Shown: piece after piece, positions 1 through 9,052 of the stretch
Position numbering within the stretch: the first letter of the stretch is position 1
How the letters are laid out: every line of letters begins with the position of its first letter
NCBI GenBank assembly: GCA_903959905.1
Contig: CAJBYO010000048.1
Location: 1-61,794 of the forward strand
DNA from: an uncultured Bacteroidales bacterium
GTDB lineage: Bacteria > Bacteroidota > Bacteroidia > Bacteroidales > FEN-979
DNA: 61,794 nucleotides
Reading direction: 5' to 3'
Notes under the pieces: generated by a model
What the model saw: only the letters and a program-made list of their open reading frames with translations
Databases searched by the model: none
What the model was told of the DNA's origin: nothing
Position numbers and translations under genes: made by a program

Positions 1-236
1 ACCCTGGTGGTGCTTTCATTTCCGTTAACAGTCTGGCTGGCCCAGTAATGCTGGCCATCAACAAGCGGTGTTGAGGGATCAAGTGCCGTTCCTCCTGATG
101 ATGTGGTGTACCATTTTAATCCTGTCCCCGTTGCTGTAAGGCTGGCAACTGTTGTCGTTTGTGCGGAAAGCCTGTTGCCGAAAAAAGTGATGATGATGAA
201 AATAACCATGAAAGCCGTCGAAACAATCCGATACAT
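1..236 (-). CDS. Secreted Ig-like-module protein, 5' part only
   Basis: The reading frame starts at the ATG at 236 on the reverse strand and runs off the left edge, so only 78 residues are visible. An N-terminal signal peptide is clear (hydrophobic run VIFIIITFF, then LSAQ). It is followed at once by a module with the pattern [32 protein letters not shown]. The same module occurs twice at the C-terminal end of each of the next two genes, so this is the third member of a tandem family. The module resembles the Ig-like repeats in large adhesins of Bacteroidota. Function is unknown; an exported surface or secreted protein is inferred. Confidence 0.75.
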   Translation of the reverse strand, partial: MYRIVSTAFMVIFIIITFFGNRLSAQTTTVASLTATGTGLKWYTTSSGGTALDPSTPLVDGQHYWASQTVNGNESTTR

Positions 237-294
237 AATGATAATTTTTAAAGGTTCAAATATCTTAAGACTATAACACCTGATTTATCACGAG

Positions 295-1923
295 TTACTG
301 CGGCCCACCCGTCAATGTCACGGTTACCTCAAAACGCGTGGCACTCTCAGTACAATCAACCGTTTGACTTGCCCAGTAATGCACCCCGTTTTGCAATTCA
401 GTAGCCGGATCAAGTACACTTCCGCCACCTGAAAAAGCATACCAGCGAATATTTGACCCGGCAGCCTGCAGACTTGCAACTGTTGAGCCCGTCGTGTAAC
501 TCTGTGCCGCGCTGCCGGAAGGTTTGCAGGGAGTCGGATCAAAATTTGCAATCACATCGGTACGGTCAGAACTTTCGTTCCCGTTGATCGTCTGGCTTGC
601 ATAATAATGGTTCCCGCCGACAATCGTGGAGGATCCTGAAAGAGGCGACCCTCCCGACGACGCAGCATACCATTTTACACCGGTGCCGGTAGCCTGCAGA
701 TCGGCAACTGTTTTTGGCGTGGGACTGTAAGACGGCTGGTTAACCGTGACGGTTGCCGAAGCGCACCCCGGACTGAACTGCGAATTATTGTAATTTCTTG
801 CATAATATGTTGTTGTGGTTGTCGGTACTGCAATGCAGGTATTGCCTGTGGTAACCTGGGTTCCACCGCAACTGCCGATATACCAGTAAACTGTTCCAAC
901 TGCACCGTTGGCGGTAAGCATGGTACTGTACCCATTGCAGATCGGATTTGCCGATACGGATATGGATGTAGGAGTAGTCGGGTAAGGAAGGATGTAGGTA
1001 AACCCTGACCGACTTGCAGCACCGCCTGGTGCATTCACCACCACATCTCCCGACGCCCCTGAACCAACCACGGCAGAAATCTCTGAATCGGATATAACAG
1101 TCATTGAGGTGGCCGCCGTACCGCCAAATGTAACGGCAGTCGCCCCGGTGAAGAGGGAACCATTGATGGTCACTGGTATTCCTGTACCGGCACTTGTGGG
1201 TGTAAATGAGCTGATGGTAGGTGCCCCTATCCAGGTCACGCCGGCGGTCATCGTTCCCGTATTGCTGTGCCCGGAATTATCTGTCAGGGAGGTTCCGCTC
1301 CCTTCCTCCATTTTGTAATAGGCAATGAGTCCTGATTCGCTTCCGGTGAGCTGTGTGTTCATGTTAGCCTGGATATCAGCCTGGGAACGAACCACATTCC
1401 ATACACGCACTTCATCCAGCTGCCCTTTCCAGTTGTATAAACTGTTGGCCGCGCCAATCTGAAAAATATCAGAAGTAATCGGGCCAATGGTTCCGGTATA
1501 ATTGTCCGTTCCCGCGAGTGCCCCATCAAGGTAGATCAATATGAGCCCGGTACTCTGTTCCCAGGTACCTGCCAGGTGATGCCAGGAAGTATTGGTCGGG
1601 TCAAAGGAAGCTGTTGCGTTGTTGGTTGAATAATCATAAATATAAAAATTCATCTTTTGTGTGGATCCATTGTAGTATAAACCAAAACCCCCATCCGTCC
1701 AGGAATTGGAATGATAGGTACCACACGGTGAATCCCAGCTTCCGGGGGTGGTGGTCATGCGGAAGCGTGTTTCAACGGTAACCTTGTTAGCTGCACTGAC
1801 AGAATTACTGACAGAAGAACCGCATGTCACATAACCGGAACCATTATACTGTGTCACATAATTCTGCCCGAAACCGGGCAGGAAAACGATACAGATCAAA
1901 AAAGTCATTAAAATTTGCTTCAT
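295..1923 (-). CDS. Secreted LamG / IPT-TIG / Ig-like repeat protein
   Basis: I take the start MKQILMTFLICIVFL, four codons inside the longest frame, because it begins the signal peptide directly; this gives 542 residues. Order of domains: signal peptide 1-20; a concanavalin-A/LamG-like domain about 22-230 (WHHLAGTWEQ, LDGALAGTDNY, GQLDEVRVWNVVRSQADI, then GLIAYYKMEEGSG); an IPT/TIG fold about 237-312 (PTISSFTPTSAGTG, VTFGGTAAT); an Ig-like CHU_C-associated module about 318-398 with two Cys; and two WY..SSGG..HYYASQT modules to the end. LamG folds usually bind glycans. No T9SS sorting domain is visible: the protein stops just after the last module. Probably cell-surface or secreted; role unknown. 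Confidence 0.85.
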   Translation of the reverse strand: MKQILMTFLICIVFLPGFGQNYVTQYNGSGYVTCGSSVSNSVSAANKVTVETRFRMTTTPGSWDSPCGTYHSNSWTDGGFGLYYNGSTQKMNFYIYDYSTNNATASFDPTNTSWHHLAGTWEQSTGLILIYLDGALAGTDNYTGTIGPITSDIFQIGAANSLYNWKGQLDEVRVWNVVRSQADIQANMNTQLTGSESGLIAYYKMEEGSGTSLTDNSGHSNTGTMTAGVTWIGAPTISSFTPTSAGTGIPVTINGSLFTGATAVTFGGTAATSMTVISDSEISAVVGSGASGDVVVNAPGGAASRSGFTYILPYPTTPTSISVSANPICNGYSTMLTANGAVGTVYWYIGSCGGTQVTTGNTCIAVPTTTTTYYARNYNNSQFSPGCASATVTVNQPSYSPTPKTVADLQATGTGVKWYAASSGGSPLSGSSTIVGGNHYYASQTINGNESSDRTDVIANFDPTPCKPSGSAAQSYTTGSTVASLQAAGSNIRWYAFSGGGSVLDPATELQNGVHYWASQTVDCTESATRFEVTVTLTGGPQ

Positions 1924-1981
1924 ATTCTCAGGCAATTATCATTGATTGTCAATTTCATTTTTATTGCAAATTCATTACATT

Positions 1982-3424
1982 CTACGGCAATGAAACTGTA
2001 ACCTCCAGCCTCGTTGCACTCTCTGTACAATCAACCGTCTGGCTTGCCCAGTAATGTGCACCGTTTATCAACACCGTTGAGGGTTCGAGTGCCGTGCCAC
2101 CACTTGAACTTGTATACCACCTGATATTCGAACCTGATGCCTGTAATCCGGCCACTGTAGTACCGGAACTTAAACTCTGGGAAGCACTGCCGGTTGGTTT
2201 GCAGGGAGTCGGGTCAACGCTTGCAGTTACATCCATCCGGGTGACGCTTTCGTTACCGTTGATGGTCTGGCTTGCATAATAATGGGTCCCGTTTACCAGC
2301 ACCGTTGAGGTTGACAGCTGTGATCCGCCTGTGGAGGCTGAATACCATTTTACACCGGTGCCGGTAGCCTGCAGATCAGCCACCGTTTTAGACGTTGGGA
2401 CATAGGCTGGCTGGTTCACAGTGACGGTTGCTGAAGCACATCCGGCGCTGTACTGCGAGTTGTTGTAGTTGCGGGCATAATATACCGTTGAGACCGTGGG
2501 ATAAACCGTAACAGAGTTCCCGGTGGTCAAATACGTTGTGCCGCAACCACCCGTATACCAATAAACTGTTCCTTCAGCACCGTTGGCGGTAAGTGTTGTT
2601 CCCGATCCGCTGCACACAGGCGATACCGAAACCGATATGGAAGTTGGGTTTGCAGGCGCAGTGGCTGTTAAAGGGTAACCGTACCACGTACCTGACGTTG
2701 ACAGGAAGAACCTGTTGTTTGCATAGGCAAATCCATAGCTGCCGGGTGTTGGCGTAGTTGCAGGAAGGACATAGTAATACGTGTATGATCCGCCGGAGAT
2801 GCTGTACAGGTAAACCCTTTGATTACCGCTATCGTAGAAACCTACCTCCTGTCCGGAAATTCCGGTATAGATCATATGCGAGCTGTTAAAACTTGCTCCT
2901 CCCGGAATTGTGATGCCAACAGTGCCCAGCTGGCTTCCGCTTGTGTTGTACCTGTAGAAATAAGAGGAACCTGTATAGTACAGAATTTCCCCGTTATTTG
3001 AATTCCTTACTCCGCCCGATTGTGCGTTGGGAGTTCCGGAGCCACCGGAATATGTCAACACCACATTGCCGTTTGGAGTTCCGCTGCCGTCAAGCGGGTA
3101 ATATCCCAGGTTCCCGTTTGCATAGTCGCTGCCTTCAATATTGCCATTGCTTGTACTGTACCACAACCCCCTGTTGTCAAAATTATGTGCCGTACTGGCA
3201 ATGAAGGAGCCGGAGGAATTGAATGTATATACGGGAGAAGTAGTATTGCCCCCCGATGAAACATAATACCTGCTGTAACCCGGGTGCCATGCAACTGACA
3301 TTGGTGTGGATGTTGCACTCAATGAAATATCAGAACTGCTGATGGTGGTTTGCGCGATCAGACAATCATGCAGAAAGAGAAACAGCATCAGGGTGGCTGC
3401 AAGGAGAATGGACTTTATTTTCAT
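1982..3424 (-). CDS. Secreted propeller-like and Ig-like repeat protein
   Basis: 480 residues. Signal peptide 1-25 (ILLAATLMLFLFLHDCLIAQ). Residues about 26-255 form a Tyr/Gly/Ser-rich, blade-like region (VAWHPGYSRYYVSSGG, GLWYSTSNGNIEGSDYANG) that looks like a beta-propeller but has no motif I can name. The C-terminal half, about 260-480, repeats the architecture of the downstream neighbour: one Ig-like domain (YWYTGGCGTT, YYARNYNNSQYSAGCASATVTV) and two WY..GG..HYYASQT modules. The modules of the two genes are nearly identical in places, which points to recent duplication or gene conversion. No sorting domain at the C-terminus. Function not assignable. Confidence 0.8.
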   Translation of the reverse strand: MKIKSILLAATLMLFLFLHDCLIAQTTISSSDISLSATSTPMSVAWHPGYSRYYVSSGGNTTSPVYTFNSSGSFIASTAHNFDNRGLWYSTSNGNIEGSDYANGNLGYYPLDGSGTPNGNVVLTYSGGSGTPNAQSGGVRNSNNGEILYYTGSSYFYRYNTSGSQLGTVGITIPGGASFNSSHMIYTGISGQEVGFYDSGNQRVYLYSISGGSYTYYYVLPATTPTPGSYGFAYANNRFFLSTSGTWYGYPLTATAPANPTSISVSVSPVCSGSGTTLTANGAEGTVYWYTGGCGTTYLTTGNSVTVYPTVSTVYYARNYNNSQYSAGCASATVTVNQPAYVPTSKTVADLQATGTGVKWYSASTGGSQLSTSTVLVNGTHYYASQTINGNESVTRMDVTASVDPTPCKPTGSASQSLSSGTTVAGLQASGSNIRWYTSSSGGTALEPSTVLINGAHYWASQTVDCTESATRLEVTVSLP

Positions 3425-3757
3425 GTGTTATTTTCAGTGTTCGGTTAGTCTCTTCTTCTGTTCAGTTGATCGCCACTGTTAATTCAAATCCGGGTGCACC
3501 CATCATACAATATTAATAATGAAAATAGCCCGGGATGGGCATAAAGGCAAAGGTCGTACCGCAATTTCCCGTTTATAACATTGTAAAAGCCAGAAACACA
3601 TAACAATCAAACAATGTGACACATAGCAATTGAACAAGTTAGGTGAAATCAACGGGCAGCCAATTTTACCGTACAGGCTGCGATCTGTTTTGATTAATTT
3701 TCGCGTAATCACGCGAAAATGCTGATTCAGAATAAAAAAGGATTTTTTCAGATCTCC
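3425..3757. other. Intergenic region with a perfect hairpin
   Basis: About 330 bases between the divergent Ig-like protein gene and rpmB. I see no coding sequence. It holds a perfect inverted repeat at 3697-3720: ATTTTCGCGT and its complement ACGCGAAAAT separated by AATC. This could be an operator or an RNA hairpin; nothing shows which. The rest is AT-rich without arrays of the type seen elsewhere. Confidence 0.5.
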
Positions 3758-3788
3758 TTGGTAGAATGAAAAATAAACTCTATCTTTG
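3758..3788 (+). promoter_or_regulatory. Promoter of rpmB (Bacteroidota type)
   Basis: TTG at 3758-3760, a 20-nt spacer, and TATCTTTG at 3781-3788, matching the TTG / TAnnTTTG consensus of the primary sigma factor in this phylum. The rpmB start codon lies 37 nt downstream. Confidence 0.8.
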
Positions 3789-3825
3789 CACTCCATTTTG
3801 AAATACCATTTTAACCAGAACAGCC

Positions 3826-4065
3826 ATGGCAAGGATTTGTGAAATTACCGGAAAGATTGCAATCAAAGGGCATAAAGTATCCCACTCCAACAAGAAATCA
3901 AAACGTTGGTTCAGTCCAAACATACAATCCAAAACTTTCTTTGTAGCGGAAGAGAACCGCGAAATCAAATTAAAAGTATCGGCTGAAGGACTGCGTCACA
4001 TGAACAAAAAAGGCGTTTATGTGTGCATCAAAGAAGCCAGGAAAAAAGGATATCTTACAAAGTAA
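3826..4065 (+). CDS. rpmB: 50S ribosomal protein L28
   Basis: 79 residues. The N-terminus MARICEITGKIAIKGHKVSHS and the motif NKKSKRWFSPNIQ are diagnostic of bL28. It is a component of the large ribosomal subunit in the cytoplasm. Length is normal. It has its own promoter and is followed by a strong terminator, so it is a single-gene unit. In many Bacteroidota rpmB is followed by rpmG and a DUF4295 gene; here the next gene is an unrelated exported protein, so that cluster has been split. Confidence 0.97.
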   Translation: MARICEITGKIAIKGHKVSHSNKKSKRWFSPNIQSKTFFVAEENREIKLKVSAEGLRHMNKKGVYVCIKEARKKGYLTK

Positions 4066-4080
4066 GTTATTTTCATGGGT

Positions 4081-4114
4081 AAAAATGCTGTTACTCCGTA
4101 ACAGCATTTTTTTT
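4081..4114 (+). terminator. Rho-independent terminator of rpmB
   Basis: A hairpin with AATGCTGTTAC paired to GTAACAGCATT across a TCC loop, preceded by A residues and followed by a T tract. It lies 15 nt after the rpmB stop codon. Its A/T flanks make it potentially bidirectional. Confidence 0.9.
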
Positions 4115-4182
4115 GCCTTCGCGCCAGCAAAATAAACCGAAGGATTTTGCGTTATAACACGTTAAAAAACAACTTTCCACGA

Positions 4183-4842
4183 ATGAAAAAAGGCCTGTGC
4201 TTTCTGCTTTTCATCTTCATCATCCAGTTAACAGGAAAAGCGCTGCAGGCCCAGGACCAGGAAGAAAATACGGACCTGGTACAATTCTCAGGCATCACCC
4301 TAACTGCCGACAGCCTTAACCCGGTACCCTACACAAAGATCCTTGATATCTGCAACCGCCGGGGAACCACAAGCGATGTGAACGGATATTTCTCCTTCGT
4401 AGCACATAAAAAAGACACTGTCGTATTCACCGCCATAGGGTTTAAAGCTGTTTCATTTATCATCCCCGACAGCATCACCAAGCAAAAATATTCGCTGATC
4501 CAGCTGATGACATCCGATACACTTACGCTTGCCGCAGCATACATATTCCCATGGCCTACCCTGGAGGATTTCAAAAGGGCATTTGTTGAAACGAAAATCC
4601 CCGATGATGATCTGGAAATTGCGCGAAAAAACCTGCAGGCTGCCGATATCCGCATGATGGCAGAAGATTATGCCATGGATGCCGGCATGAACTACCGAAA
4701 CTACATTGACAACCAAACCAGTAAACTGTATTACGTTGGGCAGCAGCAACCATTCAACATATTCAACCCTTTTGCCTGGGCTAAATTTATCAAAGCGTGG
4801 AAGGATGGAAAATTCAAATCCAAGGAAGAACGGCTGAAATAA
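4183..4842 (+). CDS. Exported carboxypeptidase-D-regulatory-like protein
   Basis: I choose the ATG at 4183 (MKKGLCFLLFIFIIQL), which starts a clean signal peptide ending near LQAQ; the frame is open a further 12 codons upstream. 219 residues. About 30-100 form a carboxypeptidase-D regulatory/transthyretin-like domain (FSGITLTADSLNPVPYTKI, RGTTSDVNGYFSF, DTVVFTAIGFK). The C-terminal half is charged and has no motif I know. The next gene, a TonB receptor with a similar N-terminal domain, starts 8 nt after this stop, so the two are likely co-translated. Probably periplasmic or outer-membrane-associated and working with that receptor. Confidence 0.8.
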   Translation: MKKGLCFLLFIFIIQLTGKALQAQDQEENTDLVQFSGITLTADSLNPVPYTKILDICNRRGTTSDVNGYFSFVAHKKDTVVFTAIGFKAVSFIIPDSITKQKYSLIQLMTSDTLTLAAAYIFPWPTLEDFKRAFVETKIPDDDLEIARKNLQAADIRMMAEDYAMDAGMNYRNYIDNQTSKLYYVGQQQPFNIFNPFAWAKFIKAWKDGKFKSKEERLK

Positions 4843-4850
4843 AACTGATC

Positions 4851-7283
4851 GTGAAACAACTGATTTACATAGCCGGGTTATTCCTCTTTTTAACAGCTTA
4901 TTCTGCGATGGCACAGCAGGAAACAGCTATACTCACGGGCTCTGTAACCCTGCAGGGATCAGACGCGCCCCAGCAGTACGTCAATGTTGCCGTCAAAGGT
5001 ACCAGCACCGGGACCACCACCGGCAAGGACAGCCACTTTACCCTCTCTGTTCCGGCTAACAAAGACCTGATAATCCTGTTTTCTTTCGTAGGTTGCGAAA
5101 CCGACTCAGTGATGGTGCACCTGCGGCCCGGAGAACGGAAAGTCCTCAACAGGGTCCTCCTGCCGGCCTCCACCCAGCTCGAATCCATTGAGATCAAAGA
5201 CCAGCAGCTGCGCACCAGCACATTCAGCCGGCTCGACCCAAAAGCGCTCTCTTTCATCCCTACCATCAACGCCAGCGTGGAGGATCTGATAAAAACCATG
5301 CCCGGGGTCTCTTCACGGAATGAACTCAGCTCCCAGTATTCGGTGCGCGGGGGCAATTACGATGAGAACCTGGTATTCGTCAACGACATTGAAGTATACC
5401 GGCCATTCCTCGTGAGGTCGGGCCAGCAGGAAGGACAGAGCTTTCTCAACCCCGACCTGGTATCAGGGATCTCCTTTTCATCCGGAGGCTTCGACGCCCG
5501 GTATGGCGACAAAATGTCGTCGGTGCTCGACATCAGGTACAAGAAACCAACCGAGTTCGCCGCTTCCTTTGATGTTTCACTCCTCGGAGCCTCCGCCCAT
5601 ATAGAAGGCACATTCACAAAAAAATTCTCCTACTTGTTCGGAACTCGCTACAAAACCAACTCATACATCCTGAAGGGCCTTGATACAAAAGGCAACTATA
5701 AACCAAGGTTCTTTGACATCCAGGGAATGCTGAATTATGAATTCAGCAAACAGTGGGAATTATCCGTATTCGGGACCTTCACCGACAATGTCTACAAGCT
5801 GATCCCTGAAACACGTGAAACCAGCTTCGGTACGCTTGACGAAGCCTATAAGATCAAGATTTACTTCGACGGCCGCGAAGTTGACCAGTACCAGAACTGG
5901 CTCGCCGCAGCAACGTTAACTTACAAGCCGGCTCCCAACCTGCGGCTGAAACTGATATCTTCTGCCTTTAGAACCTATGAGGCGGAGACTTACGACATTT
6001 CAGGGGAATACTGGCTTGGGAAACTGGAAGTGTTCCAGGGTAGCGGTCAGGGCAAGATCACCGAGATCATGGGCGTTGGGTCTTACCTCCAGCATGCCCG
6101 CAACTACCTCGACGGAACGGTCTTCAACATGGAACACAGGGGTTACTGGGACAAATCGGCCAGCAATATGTCGTGGGGTTTAAAATACCAGCATGAATCC
6201 TTCACCTATTCCATGAACGAATGGGAGTTGCAGGACTCTGCCGGCTATTCACTGCCATACCCTCATGAAATACCAGGATCGCCTAATCCCGTGAACGGCG
6301 ACCTCGTCATCTACAACGTCATCCGCAGCAACAACACCTTAGGCACAAACCGGTTATCAGGCTTTATCCAGGACACCTGGACGTTCAAAAACACCTCCAA
6401 TGATATCTCCCTCACGGCAGGTTTGCGCGCAATCTATTATGATTTTAACGAACAGTTCCTGCTCAATCCGAGGGTCAACATCTCATTTAAACCCCACTGG
6501 AAGAATGAGACTGTATTCAGGCTGTCAACCGGTTACTATTCTCAGCCTCCCACGTTCAGGGAGATGACCGACCTCTATGGAAACATTGTTCCGGGGCTCA
6601 AGGCACAAACCTCCATCCAGGTGGTTTTGGGGAGCGATTATTATTTCAAAGCGTGGGGAAGACCTTTTAAATTTGTAACCGAGGCATATTACAAATACAT
6701 CAAGGACCTCATCCCGTATGCCATCGACAACATGAAAATCAGCTACTATGGCACCAACGATGCCCATGGGTACGCAGCCGGGATTGATTTTCGCGTGAAC
6801 GGGGAGTTTGTCAGGGGTGCTGAATCATGGGCAAGCCTCTCCATTCTCTCCACCAAAGAGTATTTCCAGGGATCCTGGATCCCGAGGCCAACCGACCAGC
6901 GGGTAAACCTGGCCATCTTCTTCCAGGATTTCATCCCCAATTTCCCGACCTGGAAAATGAACCTGACCCTGGTTTACGGCACCGGACTGCCTTTCGGCCC
7001 GCCCAATTCACCCAGGAACAAACAGACCAGGCGGATGCCTCCTTACCGCCGTGTGGATATCGGATTGTCAAAGCAACTTATCGGAGCACAGACACAGTTC
7101 TCTAACAAAAATCCGCTGAGGGCCTTTGAATCATTGTGGATTTCGCTGGACGTTTTCAACCTCCTCCAAATCAGCAATACCATTTCCTACCAATGGATCA
7201 CCGATATCAACGGGAAAGGGTACGCCGTGCCGAATTACCTGACGCCGAGAACCTTCAACCTGAAGCTGACCGCCAAATTCTAA
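4851..7283 (+). CDS. TonB-dependent outer-membrane receptor
   Basis: The GTG at 4851 (VKQLIYIAGLFLFLTAYSAMAQ) begins a signal peptide directly after the upstream stop; longer starts would overlap the previous gene. 810 residues. Order: signal peptide 1-22; carboxypeptidase-D-like domain about 27-105 (GSVTLQGSDAPQQYVNVAV); plug domain about 125-235 (VEDLIKTMPGVSSRNELSSQ, YSVRGGNYDENLVFVNDIEVY, GGFDARYGDKMSSVLDI); then a 22-strand-type barrel ending FNLKLTAKF, with the C-terminal Phe expected for BAM insertion. It would import a ligand across the outer membrane using TonB. No SusD partner is present, so a glycan substrate is not implied. Substrate unknown. Confidence 0.92.
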   Translation: MKQLIYIAGLFLFLTAYSAMAQQETAILTGSVTLQGSDAPQQYVNVAVKGTSTGTTTGKDSHFTLSVPANKDLIILFSFVGCETDSVMVHLRPGERKVLNRVLLPASTQLESIEIKDQQLRTSTFSRLDPKALSFIPTINASVEDLIKTMPGVSSRNELSSQYSVRGGNYDENLVFVNDIEVYRPFLVRSGQQEGQSFLNPDLVSGISFSSGGFDARYGDKMSSVLDIRYKKPTEFAASFDVSLLGASAHIEGTFTKKFSYLFGTRYKTNSYILKGLDTKGNYKPRFFDIQGMLNYEFSKQWELSVFGTFTDNVYKLIPETRETSFGTLDEAYKIKIYFDGREVDQYQNWLAAATLTYKPAPNLRLKLISSAFRTYEAETYDISGEYWLGKLEVFQGSGQGKITEIMGVGSYLQHARNYLDGTVFNMEHRGYWDKSASNMSWGLKYQHESFTYSMNEWELQDSAGYSLPYPHEIPGSPNPVNGDLVIYNVIRSNNTLGTNRLSGFIQDTWTFKNTSNDISLTAGLRAIYYDFNEQFLLNPRVNISFKPHWKNETVFRLSTGYYSQPPTFREMTDLYGNIVPGLKAQTSIQVVLGSDYYFKAWGRPFKFVTEAYYKYIKDLIPYAIDNMKISYYGTNDAHGYAAGIDFRVNGEFVRGAESWASLSILSTKEYFQGSWIPRPTDQRVNLAIFFQDFIPNFPTWKMNLTLVYGTGLPFGPPNSPRNKQTRRMPPYRRVDIGLSKQLIGAQTQFSNKNPLRAFESLWISLDVFNLLQISNTISYQWITDINGKGYAVPNYLTPRTFNLKLTAKF

Positions 7284-7319
7284 TTCAAAACCCCGAATTA
7301 CGGTTTTAAATTCCTGTAG

Positions 7320-7339
7320 GTACACGCCATGGCGTGTAC
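7320..7339. repeat. Perfect 20-bp palindrome
   Basis: GTACACGCCATGGCGTGTAC is its own reverse complement. It sits in the 71-nt gap between the convergent TonB receptor and acyl-AMP ligase genes. The flanks (GTAG..CTCCAC) recall the GTAGAGACGC palindromes found inside rsmA, so it may be a diverged member. It could act as a cruciform or weak bidirectional terminator. Confidence 0.7.
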
Positions 7340-7354
7340 TCCACATCGCGAAAA

Positions 7355-9052
7355 TCAAACATGAATAACATTCAGAAAATCACCCCTCCTGTACCGTTCC
7401 ACCAGTTTATACCTTTGAATTTTTCCGCTGCTGGTTCGCGGGATGTCGCCTGAGCGGATGGGAATGAACGTTTCGGTGCTGAGGCCGATAACGGTGGAAA
7501 AATGGTTCCTGATCTCTCGGCAGAGGTCACGGGTTGTTTCATTGTCGGCTCCGATAAGGAATATCAGCAGTTTATCCCGTCCCTCAGGTTCGTCAAAATA
7601 GCCTGCAATCACGATTTTTCCCACGGAGAGGCGGTCAATTTTCAGCGCAATCGTTTCAAGATCATGCGCATAAAAGTTGATCCCGTTGATAAAAATGATG
7701 TCCTTTGAACGGCCGGTGATGTAAAGATCTCCTTGAAAAATGAAACCCAGGTCACCTGTAAGGAGCCACCCGTCATGAAACACCGCTGATGTGCCTCCCG
7801 GGTTGCCAAAATATCCCCTGGTAACATTGTCGCCCTTCACCAGCACATTTGCCACAATACCCTCTCCCACAGGCTGGTAATGATCGTCGGCTATCATCAA
7901 TTCACACTGGTTCAGCTGGCGTCCCAAAGTAACCAGTTCAATCACATTGTCTTCACCTGCCACAGCCTCCACGGCGATTCCCCTGGAAACCAGTTCGTGC
8001 CTGCTGAATGCCCTGACATCTGCCTCAGCGAGCCTGTCGGGAAAGGTAACCGCCAGGGTGGCCTCTGCAAGCCCATAGGCAGGAAACATGGCCACAGGGT
8101 TTAATTTCAGGGACTTCAACCCATCCAGGAAGGTTCGCATGGTGGCGACGGAAATGGGCTCGGCCCCATTGAACAGGATCCTCAGCGACGACAAATCCCA
8201 GTCTTGCGCCCCCTTTCGGCCAAGGTACCGGGTAACGAGCAACTGTCCGAAATTCGGACAGGCAGAGATGCTACATTTCAGCCGGCTCATGGTTTCGAGC
8301 CAGATGGCAGGGTTCTTTACAAAATCAACCGGATCGATAAAATACTGGTTAACACCAACAAAAACCGGGGTGATGTGAAACCCGATCAGTCCCATGTCGT
8401 GGTACAGGGGCATCCAGTTTACGGAAATATCGTCAGGCTCCAGGGCAATTCCGCGGATGATATCGGTGACATTGATGATGATGTTGCGGTGGGACAGCAT
8501 CACCCCTTTCGGATCGCCTGTACTTCCGGAGGAGAACTGGATCAGGGCGAGGTCGTCAGGTAAAACATCCGCTCTTATTGCATTTTCAATTTCCCCCGGC
8601 AATCCGGCCACATCGATGAGCACTTCAGCAGGTATCTGGCTTGACTGCCAGTTTCCGGCATGCTCGTGAGAAAGAATGATACAGGAATCGCCCAGCAGGC
8701 GGAATACTTTTTCCGTTTTCTCCGCGGCGGGGTTGTAGGAGGTAAAAGTAACAGGTGGCTGCAGCAGGGCAGGAATGATGCCTCCTATAAAGCAACCCCA
8801 TAAAACCGGGATGATCTCTTCGCTTTTTTCCAGGGAAAGGATAACTTTATCGCCTTTCTTTAACCCTCTTGCCTGCATACCAGCCAGCATTGAAAGGGCA
8901 CTTTTCTCCAGGTCGGGAAAGGTGGTAAATGAAACAGGATTGCCTGGTGTAACGAAACCGATCCCATGGAGAGGGAAGCCGGCACATGTTGCTGTCAGCA
9001 ACTCAGGCAAAACAGCCGGCGTGCCGGACGGTAAAGTCACCGGGTTTTTCAC
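7355..9052 (-). CDS. Fatty-acyl-AMP ligase-like adenylating enzyme
   Basis: The GTG at 9052 overlaps the upstream TGA as GTGA, the classic coupled junction; the longer frame would overlap the upstream gene by 100 bases. 565 residues. ANL-superfamily motifs: P-loop SSGSTGDPKGVMLSH, NWMPLYHDMGLIGF (the form typical of fatty-acyl-AMP ligases), YGLAEATLAVTF, LLTGDLGFIFQGDLYITGRSKD, and the C-terminal lysine motif PRTSSGKIQRYKL. It should activate a carboxylate, probably a fatty acid, as acyl-adenylate with ATP. No acyl-carrier or polyketide gene is adjacent, so the acceptor is unknown. Coupling to the membrane TPR protein suggests a lipid or envelope role (inference). Confidence 0.88.
   Translation of the reverse strand: MKNPVTLPSGTPAVLPELLTATCAGFPLHGIGFVTPGNPVSFTTFPDLEKSALSMLAGMQARGLKKGDKVILSLEKSEEIIPVLWGCFIGGIIPALLQPPVTFTSYNPAAEKTEKVFRLLGDSCIILSHEHAGNWQSSQIPAEVLIDVAGLPGEIENAIRADVLPDDLALIQFSSGSTGDPKGVMLSHRNIIINVTDIIRGIALEPDDISVNWMPLYHDMGLIGFHITPVFVGVNQYFIDPVDFVKNPAIWLETMSRLKCSISACPNFGQLLVTRYLGRKGAQDWDLSSLRILFNGAEPISVATMRTFLDGLKSLKLNPVAMFPAYGLAEATLAVTFPDRLAEADVRAFSRHELVSRGIAVEAVAGEDNVIELVTLGRQLNQCELMIADDHYQPVGEGIVANVLVKGDNVTRGYFGNPGGTSAVFHDGWLLTGDLGFIFQGDLYITGRSKDIIFINGINFYAHDLETIALKIDRLSVGKIVIAGYFDEPEGRDKLLIFLIGADNETTRDLCREIRNHFSTVIGLSTETFIPIRSGDIPRTSSGKIQRYKLVERYRRGDFLNVIHV

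Noticed and set aside
3697..3720. Riboswitch or attenuator upstream of rpmB
   Set aside because: The hairpin lies upstream of the rpmB promoter (3758-3788), so it is not in the rpmB leader; at most an operator.
4797..4850. Longer start of the TonB receptor inside the previous gene
   Set aside because: It would put 18 charged residues before the signal peptide and overlap the upstream coding region; the GTG at 4851 fits better.
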